From Umezawaea tangerina (GTDB lineage Bacteria; Actinomycetota; Actinomycetes; Mycobacteriales; Pseudonocardiaceae), in assembly GCF_003002815.1 (NCBI RefSeq), contig NZ_PVTF01000004.1, forward strand, positions 496,001 to 560,000: DNA of 64,000 nt, written 5' to 3'. The position numbers and the translations under genes were made by a program. Each line of letters begins with the position of its first letter. The stretch's first letter is position 1. Shown in pieces: positions 36,818 to 43,967 of the stretch. The notes beneath the pieces were generated by a model. The model saw nothing but the letters and a program-made list of their open reading frames with translations. It made no database searches and had not been told where the DNA came from.

Positions 36818-37057
36818 CTAGCGGTCGGTGTCGACCACGTCGACGCGCACGCCACGGCCGCCGATGCCGGCCATGACGGTGCGCAGCGCGGTCGCGGTGC
36901 GACCGCCGCGCCCGATCACCTTGCCGAGGTCGTCCGGGTGGACGTGCACCTCGAGGGTGCGACCGCGACGGGTGGTGACCAGGGTCACCCGGACGTCGTC
37001 CGGGTGGTCGACGATGCCACGAACGAGGTGTTCGAGGGCGTCAGCCAACAAACTCAC
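36818..37057 (-). CDS. khpA: KH-domain RNA-binding protein KhpA
   Basis: A 79-residue single KH-domain protein with the RNA-contact loop GRGG in [19 protein letters not shown]. KhpA-type proteins act with KhpB in RNA regulation and cell envelope control in other Gram-positives. The GTG start overlaps the rpsP stop by four bases. Confidence 0.93.
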   Translation of the reverse strand: MSLLADALEHLVRGIVDHPDDVRVTLVTTRRGRTLEVHVHPDDLGKVIGRGGRTATALRTVMAGIGGRGVRVDVVDTDR

Positions 37058-37491
37058 GCCTCGTCCTTGGGCGCCTCGGCAGCAGGCTCTGCGTCAGCCT
37101 TCTTGGACGCCTTCTTCTTCGGCGTGGTGGCCTCGGCCATCGGCTCGGAGGACGCGGCGGCGAGAGCGGCTGCGAACAGGTCCGCCTTCGACGTCTTCGG
37201 CTCCTTGACCTTCAGCGTGCCCTCGGCGCCCGGCAGGCCCTTGAACTTCTGCCAGTCACCGGTGATCTCCAGCAGGCGCTGGACGGACTCGGTCGGCTGC
37301 GCGCCGACGCCCAGCCAGTACTGCGCCCGGTCGGAGTCGACGGCGATGAAGCTCGGCTCCTCCTTGGGGTGGTACTTGCCGATCGTCTCGATGGCCTTGC
37401 CGTTGCGGCGGGTGCGAGCGTCCGAAACGATGATCCGGTAGTACGGCTGACGGATCTTGCCAAGCCGCTGCAGCTTGATCTTGACGGCCAC
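37054..37491 (-). CDS. rpsP: Ribosomal protein S16
   Basis: A 145-residue S16: [31 protein letters not shown] and [26 protein letters not shown]. The C-terminal about 45 residues form an Ala/Lys/Glu-rich actinobacterial tail. It heads the rpsP-khpA-rimM-trmD operon. Confidence 0.97.
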   Translation of the reverse strand: MAVKIKLQRLGKIRQPYYRIIVSDARTRRNGKAIETIGKYHPKEEPSFIAVDSDRAQYWLGVGAQPTESVQRLLEITGDWQKFKGLPGAEGTLKVKEPKTSKADLFAAALAAASSEPMAEATTPKKKASKKADAEPAAEAPKDEA

Positions 37492-37646
37492 GGGTACTGG
37501 TACTCCTCAAGCTCTCGTAAACCAAGGTGCGGGCGCTCGTCACCCGAGTGGGGCACGGGTGGGAAAGCCCAAAGAACATGGCGCCACAGCACGGTGAGAG
37601 GGTCCGGCCTCGGCGAACAACCAGCCATTCTGCCAGACGGCCTGCC

Positions 37647-38411
37647 CTAGGTCCGAATCGGCCGGGTGAAAGCCACCGGATCGGTGCCCGCGGACACCAG
37701 CGCGTCGCGGACCGCGAGGGCGTGCGCGACGGCTCCGGGGGTGTCCCCGTGCAGGCAGAGCGACCGGGCCTCGGTCGGGAGCACGGTGCCGTCGACGGCG
37801 ACCAGCTCACCGCTCCCCGCGAGGCGCAAGGCCCGCTCGACGATCTTCGCGGTGTCCGTGATGAGCGCGTCCGGCCGGTTCCGCGGCACCAGGGTGCCCT
37901 CCGGCGTGTACCCGCGGTCCGCGAACGCCTCCTTGACGGCGGGCAGCCCGGCGGCCTCGGCTGCGGCCAGCAGCCGCGATCCCGGCAGCCCCAGGACAGG
38001 CAGTCCGCCGAACGCCCCGACACCGTCGACGACCGCCTTGGCCTGGGCCTCGTGGTGCACGACGGCGTTGTAGAGGGCGCCGTGCGGCTTGACGTAGGCG
38101 ACGGCCGTGCCCGCCGCGCGGGCGCACGCCTCCAGCGCGCCGATCTGGTAGAGCACCTCGTCGGCCAGTTCCACCGGGTCCACGTCGATGAACCGGCGGC
38201 CGAACCCGGCGAGGTCGCGGTAGGACACCTGCGCGCCGACGGCGACCCCGCGCTCGGCGGCCTGGCGGCACACCCGGCGCATGGTCGACGGGTCGCCCGC
38301 GTGGAAGCCGCAGGCGACGTTGGCGCTCGTGATGACGTCCAGCAGGGCCTCGTCGTCGCCGAGCGCCCAGATGCCGAACCCCTCGCCGAGGTCGCTGTTC
38401 AGGTCGATCAT
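37647..38411 (-). CDS. pxpA: LamB/YcsF family protein, 5-oxoprolinase subunit A-like
   Basis: A 254-residue protein with the family signature [26 protein letters not shown]-type [22 protein letters not shown] and [27 protein letters not shown]. In bacteria PxpA works with PxpB and PxpC to open 5-oxoproline to glutamate. The partner genes pxpB/pxpC are not in this neighbourhood, so the assignment is to the subunit and not a proven activity. Confidence 0.88.
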   Translation of the reverse strand: MIDLNSDLGEGFGIWALGDDEALLDVITSANVACGFHAGDPSTMRRVCRQAAERGVAVGAQVSYRDLAGFGRRFIDVDPVELADEVLYQIGALEACARAAGTAVAYVKPHGALYNAVVHHEAQAKAVVDGVGAFGGLPVLGLPGSRLLAAAEAAGLPAVKEAFADRGYTPEGTLVPRNRPDALITDTAKIVERALRLAGSGELVAVDGTVLPTEARSLCLHGDTPGAVAHALAVRDALVSAGTDPVAFTRPIRT

Positions 38412-38445
38412 GTCGCCGCCTCCGCGGGGAAAAGCACGTCGTCGG

Positions 38446-39231
38446 TCAAGACATCACCCCCGTGGCGACCAACAGGAGCGTGAGACCGGGGAGGAAGTTG
38501 TTGACCACGTGCGCCACGACGCTCGCGGTGAGCCTGCGGGTGATCAGCCTGGCGATGCCGATGGGCAGCGCGATGATGATCAGCAGCGACGTGCGCAGCG
38601 GTTCGAGGTGGCTGGCGGCGAAGATCAGCGTGCTGAGCAGGAACGCCGCCCACCGGCTCCAGCCCTGCCGCTCGATCGCGCCCCACAGCAGGCCGCGGTA
38701 GATCAGCTCCTCGCAGACCGGGCCGAGGAAGCAGACGTAGACGAACATCACCACGGCGGCCGACAGCGGCAGCGCGGTGCCGTCGACCAGCTCACCGATC
38801 GCCGAGGTCGCGTTCTGGGTCCCGACGACCCTCGACCACACCGTGGCGGCCACCACCGTCAGCAGGATGCCCAGCAGCCCCAGCTTCAGCCCGACCTTCA
38901 CGTCCGCCCAGTCCCAGCCCAGGCGCAGGTCGATGAGCGGTCCGTTGCCGCGCACCCTCGTGATCACGACGGCCGTGGCCGCGGCGAGCACGGTCGGCAC
39001 CATCGATCCGACCAGGACGAACGACACCGAGCTGGACAGGTCCGTGCCCGACGTGCTGGCGAGCGCGGTGATGAACACCGCGCTCAGGATGAAGACGGCC
39101 TCGACGAGCAGGAACGCGCCGAAACCCCAGCGCTGCCCCTCCCGTTCGGGTTCGGGCTCCCTGCTCACCGCGCGGACGCTGGCCAGCAGGCCCGGCGGCT
39201 GCTCCGGTGGGGGTTCGAGCGGAGGGTTCAC
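38446..39231 (-). CDS. CPBP family intramembrane glutamic/metalloprotease
   Basis: A 261-residue membrane protein with about seven helices. The three CPBP (Abi/CAAX protease) motifs are present: EELIYRG (EExxxR), FAASH (FxxxH) and HVVNN (HxxxN). These proteases process prenylated or other membrane substrates; the target here is unknown. It follows a homologous gene 15 nt upstream. Confidence 0.9.
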   Translation of the reverse strand: MNPPLEPPPEQPPGLLASVRAVSREPEPEREGQRWGFGAFLLVEAVFILSAVFITALASTSGTDLSSSVSFVLVGSMVPTVLAAATAVVITRVRGNGPLIDLRLGWDWADVKVGLKLGLLGILLTVVAATVWSRVVGTQNATSAIGELVDGTALPLSAAVVMFVYVCFLGPVCEELIYRGLLWGAIERQGWSRWAAFLLSTLIFAASHLEPLRTSLLIIIALPIGIARLITRRLTASVVAHVVNNFLPGLTLLLVATGVMS

Positions 39232-39246
39232 GGGTCATCACCCTAA

Positions 39247-39963
39247 TCACGAGGCTCCGACGTACAGGTAAACAGCCGGGAGCAGGTTGTTGGTGGCGTG
39301 CGCCACGATGCTGGACGACGTCCGGCCCGTGATCATCCTGGCGGTGCCGATCGCCATGCCCTGGGCGAAGAGGCCGATGGTGCGCCAGGACTCCTCGTGC
39401 AGGAAGGCGAAGATCAACGCGGTCAGGGCGAGGATGGTGAGGCGGGGGATGCGGTGGTGCTCCAGGGCGTTCCAGAGGGCACCTCGGGTGAGGAGCTCCT
39501 CGGTGAGGGGCGCGCCCAGGAAGACGAAGAGGGCGGCCACGGCGAGCCACACGGACTTGCCGCCGGACAGGAGGCCGATGTCCTCCAGGGCGGAGGTGGC
39601 GTCGGCGGTGTCCCGGCGGATGCTCAGGAGCAGGACGCCGACGATCCAGGCCAGGAGCAGGGAGAGACCGCCGCAGGCCAAGCCGACCTTGACGTCGCGC
39701 CAGGTGGGTTTGAGGCCGTAGTCGGAGGAGGGGCCGTTGCCCTTGAGGTGGGAGAGGGTCAAGGGGCCTGCTCCGAGGAGGAGGTTGGGGAGGAAGAGGA
39801 GCAGGAGGAGAGGACCCAGGACCGGGGGGTCGCTGACGTCGAAGGAATCGAAGCGGTCGGCTGTCAGGGCTGTGACGGCGAGGGTGCAGAGGTAGTAGCC
39901 GGCCAAGCCGGAGAAGAAGGCGGCGAAGGCCCAGTGGGCTCGGACGGGGGTCGGTTCCTCCAC
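39247..39963 (-). CDS. CPBP family intramembrane protease, tandem paralogue
   Basis: A membrane protein of about 238 residues with the same motifs: EELLTRG (EExxxR), FAFLH (FxxxH) and HATNN (HxxxN). A shared stretch (KGNGPSSDYGL and [11 protein letters not shown] in the neighbour) before the fourth helix points to duplication. The start is uncertain; I chose the GTG at 39963, just before the first helix, though no clear ribosome site is seen, and the upstream frame is low-complexity. Confidence 0.82.
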   Translation of the reverse strand: MEEPTPVRAHWAFAAFFSGLAGYYLCTLAVTALTADRFDSFDVSDPPVLGPLLLLLFLPNLLLGAGPLTLSHLKGNGPSSDYGLKPTWRDVKVGLACGGLSLLLAWIVGVLLLSIRRDTADATSALEDIGLLSGGKSVWLAVAALFVFLGAPLTEELLTRGALWNALEHHRIPRLTILALTALIFAFLHEESWRTIGLFAQGMAIGTARMITGRTSSSIVAHATNNLLPAVYLYVGAS

Positions 39964-40211
39964 CTGTACGAACGTAGTGGTGCTGGGGGTTGGGGACCGA
40001 ACAGGTGGACCCGGATGGAGGTGGGGTGGGGGCTCTGCGGTTTTCGGTTGGTGCTCGTCACTATGGGAAGAGTGGTGCCGGTCCCTGGTGGAGCCTGGCC
40101 ATGCCCCCCGGTGTGATGCCCAGCCTCCGCCCCTCCCACCCCGCTGGTGAAGCCCGTCTTCCGGCCCTCCCACCCCTGGGAAGCCCAGCCCCCGGCGCGC
40201 GATTGTCTCAA
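39964..40211. other. Gene-free stretch before hairpin element B1
   Basis: No convincing gene. The last 33 nt (40180-40212) are part of the repeated element: the complement of ATTGAGACAATCGCGCGCC and GGGGGCTGGGCTTC, also seen after the hairpin at 50389-50443. Confidence 0.5.
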
Positions 40212-40266
40212 TGCTTGATCTTGCTTGTCAAGACGATAGAGCTGTCTTGACAAGCAAGATCAAGCA
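40212..40266 (-). repeat. Hairpin element B1 (23-bp stem, 9-nt loop)
   Basis: A perfect inverted repeat with core TTGTCAAGAC/GTCTTGACAA and, read on the minus strand, the loop AGCTCTATC. The outer stem TGCTTGATCTTGC differs from copies B2 and B3 but is fully paired. B1 is inverted relative to B2 and B3. Confidence 0.85.
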
Positions 40267-40300
40267 GGAGGGCGCTGTGGATCGGGGGCAGAGGGGAAGT

Positions 40301-40505
40301 CTGGCTTCGCCAGCATCGAGCTTCGCTCGACTCGGGCATCGGGCTTTGCCCGACACTGCATCCTCGGCTTCGCCGTTGGACAGGGCATCCGCGCTTCGCG
40401 TCGGACAAAACATCCGCGCTTCGCGGCGGACCAGGCATCGGCTGGCGCCGACAAGGCCCCAGGCGCTCCGCGCCGGATGCGCGTTGGCGGGCTGCGCCCA
40501 ACGGG
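40301..40505 (-). repeat. Array of about 25-nt mini-hairpin units accompanying B1
   Basis: Eight or nine units, read on the minus strand, each with a short stem around a GNA-type triloop (for example TGGCGAAGCCA, GGCGCGGAGCGCC) followed by GATGCC and TGTCC. The stems change between units but remain paired. The unit order matches array B2. No protein is coded. Confidence 0.75.
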
Positions 40506-40544
40506 GCGGGGTGGGTGGGCGTTGGGGTTGGTTTGGGTTTTGGG

Positions 40545-41615
40545 TTAGTGGATGCGACCCCTGAGCATGATCAGCTTGGGGTGGCGGAGGGTGGTGAGGT
40601 TGGTGCGGGGGTCGTCTGAGTAGACGACTATGTCGGCGGCTGAGCCTTCGGTGAGGTTGGGGTAGCCGAGCCAGGTGCGGGAGGACCAGGAGGCGGCGGC
40701 GATGGCTTGTTCCTTGGTCATGCCGATGCGGTGGAGGGCTTCGATCTCGTCGACGATGTGGCCGTGGTCGATGCCGCCGCCGGCGTCGGTGCCCGCGTAG
40801 ACGGGGATGCCGGCTTCGATGGCTTTGCTGACGGTTGATGAGGCGCGGGCGTGCAGGGAGCGCATGTGGGTGGCGTAGTCGGGGTACTTCGATGCGCTGT
40901 CGGCGATGCCGGGGAAGGTCTCCACGTTGATGAGGGTGGGGACCAGGGCGGTGCCGGAGGTGGCCATCTGGTCGATGGTGGCGTCGGTGAGGCCGGTGCC
41001 GTGTTCGATGCAGTCGATGCCCGCCGCGAGGAGGCCCGGTAGGGCGTCTTCGCCGAAGACGTGGGCGGTGACGCGGGCGCCGTTCTCGTGGGCGACCTTG
41101 ATGGCCTCGGTGAGGACGTCGTCGGACCAGAGCGGGGCGAGGTCGCCCTGGGAGCGGTCGATCCAGTCGCCGACGAGCTTGACCCAGCCGTCGCCGTAGG
41201 CGGCCTGTTCGGCCACGGCGGCGGGCAGGTCGGCCGGGTCCTCGATGTCGATGCCCAGGTACGGGATGTAGCGCTTGGGGCGGACCAGGTGCCTGCCCGC
41301 GCGGATGATGCGGGGCAGGTCGAGGCGCTCCTGCAACGGGCGGGTGTCGATCGGGGAGCCGCAGTCGCGGATGAGCAGGGTGCCCGAGTCGCGGTCGGTC
41401 ACGGCCTGGTCGGCGGCCTCCGGCAGCTCGACCGGACCCTTGGGCCCTATGCCGACGTGGCAGTGGGCGTCGACCAGGCCCGGCAGGAGGTAGCCGCCGT
41501 CGACGACGGTGCGCGCACCGGGGACCTCACGGGTCCGGATGCGGCCGTTGACGACCCACAGGTCGCGCTGGTCGCCGTCCGGGAGGACGACGCCGCGCAG
41601 GTGCAGACCGCTCAT
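40545..41615 (-). CDS. Metal-dependent amidohydrolase (imidazolonepropionase-like)
   Basis: A 356-residue TIM-barrel hydrolase. The metal ligands are visible: DAHCHVG (HxH), VTAHVFGEDA (His), CIEHGTG (His) and AGTDAGGG (Asp), with a Lys in GWVKLVG as likely carbamylated ligand. Close to the prolidase/imidazolonepropionase-like group; substrate unknown. M. tuberculosis carries a similar gene (Rv2915c) after ffh. The ATG overlaps the ffh stop by four bases, so it is translated with ffh. Confidence 0.9.
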   Translation of the reverse strand: MSGLHLRGVVLPDGDQRDLWVVNGRIRTREVPGARTVVDGGYLLPGLVDAHCHVGIGPKGPVELPEAADQAVTDRDSGTLLIRDCGSPIDTRPLQERLDLPRIIRAGRHLVRPKRYIPYLGIDIEDPADLPAAVAEQAAYGDGWVKLVGDWIDRSQGDLAPLWSDDVLTEAIKVAHENGARVTAHVFGEDALPGLLAAGIDCIEHGTGLTDATIDQMATSGTALVPTLINVETFPGIADSASKYPDYATHMRSLHARASSTVSKAIEAGIPVYAGTDAGGGIDHGHIVDEIEALHRIGMTKEQAIAAASWSSRTWLGYPNLTEGSAADIVVYSDDPRTNLTTLRHPKLIMLRGRIH

Positions 41616-43153
41616 TTGTCGAACTTGAACTTGGTCGGGTCGAAGCCGGGCGGCAGGTCGTTGAGGCCGCCCAGGCCAGGGGGCAGCTGGGGCGTGCCGC
41701 CGCCGGGGGGCATGCCCGGCATGCCGCCGCCGGGGAACATGCCGGGGAAACCGCCCTTGATCTTGGGCTGGGTCGGGCCGCGGCCGCTGCCCTTGCCCTT
41801 CTTCCCCTTCTTGCCCTTGCGGTTGTTCTTGCCGCCACCGCCGGGCATGCCGAAGCGGCCCGCCATCTGCGACATCATCTTGCGGGCGTCGAAGAAGCGG
41901 TTGACGAGGTCGTTGACGTCGCTGACCTTCACGCCGGAGCCGTTCGCGATGCGCAGGCGACGGGAAGCGTTGATGATCTTCGGGTCGTCGCGCTCGGCGG
42001 GCGTCATGCCGCGGATGATGGCCTGCACGCGGTCGAGGTGCTTCTCGTCCAGCATGGCGAGCTGGTCCTTCATCTGACCGGCACCGGGCAGCATGCCCAG
42101 CAGGTTCGCGATGGGACCCATCTTGCGGATGGCGAGCATCTGCTCCAGGAAGTCCTCCAGCGTGAGCTGGCCGGACCCCATCTTCTGGGCGGCGACCTCC
42201 GCCTTCTCCTGGTCGAAGGCCTGCTCGGCCTGCTCGATCAGGGTCAGCATGTCGCCCATGCCGAGGATGCGGCTGGCCATCCGGTCCGGGTGGAAGACGT
42301 CGAAGTCCTCGAGCTTCTCACCGTTGGACGCGAACAGGATCGGCTGGCCGGTGACCTCGCGGACGCTCAGCGCGGCACCACCGCGGGCGTCGCCGTCGAG
42401 CTTGGTCAGCACGACACCGGTGAAGCCGACGCCGTCGGCGAAGGCCTGCGCGGTGTTGACCGCGTCCTGGCCGACCATCGCGTCGACGACGAACAGGACC
42501 TCTTCGGGCTGGACGGCGTCGCGGATGTCCTTGGCCTGCTGCATCAGCTCCGCGTCGATGCCGAGACGACCGGCGGTGTCGACGAGCACGATGTCGTGCT
42601 GCGCGCGCCGGGCCTCCTCGATGCCGCGGCGGGCCACGTCCACCGGGTTGCCGACGCCGTTGCCCGGCTCGGGGGCGAACACGGGCACGCCCGCGCGCTC
42701 GCCGACGACCTGGAGCTGGGTCACCGCGTTGGGGCGCTGGAGGTCGCAGGCGACGAGCATCGGCGTGTGGCCCTGGGTCTTCAGCCACTTCGCGAGCTTG
42801 CCCGCCAGCGTCGTCTTGCCCGCACCCTGGAGGCCGGCGAGCATGATCACGGTCGGCGGGTTCTTCGCCAGGTTCAGCCTGCGGGTCTCACCGCCGAGGA
42901 TGCCGACCAGCTCTTCGTTGACGATCTTGATGACCTGCTGGGCCGGGTTCAGCGCGCCGGAGACCTCGGCGCCCTTGGCGCGTTCCTTGATCTTCGCGAT
43001 GAACGTCCGCACCACGAGCAGCGCGACGTCGGCCTCGAGCAGCGCCACCCTGATCTCGCGGCAGGTGGCGTCGATGTCGGCCTCGGAGAGCCGCCCCTTG
43101 CCCCGCAGGTTCTGCAGGACCGAGGTGAGCCGGTCGGAAAGGGTGTTGAACAC
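41612..43153 (-). CDS. ffh: Signal recognition particle GTPase
   Basis: A 513-residue SRP54 homologue that binds signal sequences and 4.5S RNA and targets proteins to FtsY. The N and G domains show GLQGAGKTT, ACDLQRPNA, VDTAGRLGID, and VLTKLDGDARGG. The Met-rich M domain follows (LEDFLEQMLAIRKMGPI). The tail is a Lys-rich segment then Gly/Pro/Met repeats (GMFPGGGMPGMPPGG). The GTG start is the conserved FNTLSDRL beginning. Confidence 0.97.
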   Translation of the reverse strand: MFNTLSDRLTSVLQNLRGKGRLSEADIDATCREIRVALLEADVALLVVRTFIAKIKERAKGAEVSGALNPAQQVIKIVNEELVGILGGETRRLNLAKNPPTVIMLAGLQGAGKTTLAGKLAKWLKTQGHTPMLVACDLQRPNAVTQLQVVGERAGVPVFAPEPGNGVGNPVDVARRGIEEARRAQHDIVLVDTAGRLGIDAELMQQAKDIRDAVQPEEVLFVVDAMVGQDAVNTAQAFADGVGFTGVVLTKLDGDARGGAALSVREVTGQPILFASNGEKLEDFDVFHPDRMASRILGMGDMLTLIEQAEQAFDQEKAEVAAQKMGSGQLTLEDFLEQMLAIRKMGPIANLLGMLPGAGQMKDQLAMLDEKHLDRVQAIIRGMTPAERDDPKIINASRRLRIANGSGVKVSDVNDLVNRFFDARKMMSQMAGRFGMPGGGGKNNRKGKKGKKGKGSGRGPTQPKIKGGFPGMFPGGGMPGMPPGGGTPQLPPGLGGLNDLPPGFDPTKFKFDK

Positions 43154-43212
43154 GGTGCCGCCAGACCTCGCACGTCGTCGGATAGAGCAACGACCAGCGT
43201 AGCCGCACCGGA

Positions 43213-43764
43213 TCAGTCGGGTGTCACGGACAGCCGCACCCGATCCCGACGGGTCAGCACCGTCAGCGCGTGCCAGCCGCGCGGCACCCAGCCCTCGGCG
43301 AACCGGTCGCGCAGCCACGCCGCGCGCCGCACGTGCCGGGCGAACGAGGTCCCGCGCACCAGCCTGCCGCGTTCGACCTGGCCGGCCATGGCCTCCTCGG
43401 CGGTGGCGTCGAGCCACAGGAACTGCCGGTGGCGAACGGCGAGGAAGCCGACCAGCACCAGCCACGCCCTGGTGGTGGGCCTGGTCGACGGCTCGTGGAC
43501 CACCAGCAACCCGGTGCGGCCAGCCGCGAACAGCAGGACCCTCGCCCGGTGCACGAGGTGCACCAGGGGGCGGTAGAACCGGTACGGCAGGCGCGCCGGG
43601 AACACGGTGCGCAACCGCGCGCGGACCTGGTCGGAGTCGAGCACGACCACCGGGACACCGCCCGCGTCCAGGTGTGCCAGCAGGGTGCTCTTGCCGGCCC
43701 CCGGCAGACCGGCCAGCACGACGAGCGAACGTGGCCGAACCGCGACGGCAGTCATCAACTCCAT
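43213..43764 (-). CDS. P-loop kinase-like AAA family protein
   Basis: A 183-residue protein with Walker A GLPGAGKST and a kinase-like layout (VLDSDQVRARLR, then a lid region with VERGRLVRGTSF). It resembles small zeta-toxin- or adenylylsulfate-kinase-like P-loop kinases; function unknown. A palindrome overlaps its start. It sits between glnD and ffh in the same orientation; Rv2917 is at a comparable position in M. tuberculosis but I cannot confirm homology. Confidence 0.8.
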   Translation of the reverse strand: MELMTAVAVRPRSLVVLAGLPGAGKSTLLAHLDAGGVPVVVLDSDQVRARLRTVFPARLPYRFYRPLVHLVHRARVLLFAAGRTGLLVVHEPSTRPTTRAWLVLVGFLAVRHRQFLWLDATAEEAMAGQVERGRLVRGTSFARHVRRAAWLRDRFAEGWVPRGWHALTVLTRRDRVRLSVTPD

Positions 43765-43788
43765 AGTAGGAGGACGTTCGTCCTACTA
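43764..43788. promoter_or_regulatory. Palindrome at the start of the P-loop kinase gene
   Basis: TAGTAGGA, 9 nt, TCCTACTA, with a further inner pair AGGACG/CGTCCT. It begins at the start codon of the gene and extends upstream. It could be a repressor operator or an mRNA hairpin that hides the ribosome site. Confidence 0.45.
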
Positions 43789-43810
43789 GTCCGGTTCACC
43801 CGAAAATTTC

Positions 43811-43843
43811 GGGGGCGGCCCCACCCCTCGACGGGCCGCCCCC
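43811..43843 (-). terminator. Terminator after glnD
   Basis: Perfect 11-bp stem (GGGGGCGGCCC and complement) with an 11-nt loop; a small CCGAAA/TTTCGG hairpin precedes it on the plus strand. It lies 125 nt beyond the glnD stop. Confidence 0.7.
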
Positions 43844-43967
43844 GTGCGGCGCGCCGGTCCCGCTCCCCCCGAAGCGGCCCCTCGCGTCGCGGTGCCAAGC
43901 CTGCCGCGTCACGAGGGGCGCCGGGAGCGCAAGCACCCCGATCGGTTGTGCGTAGTCCTACGCGACC

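Noticed and set aside
40212-40266. Simple rho-independent terminator for the CPBP or amidohydrolase gene
   Set aside because: The stem is too long, not followed by a U tract, has a conserved core and loop in three copies, and always comes with an array.
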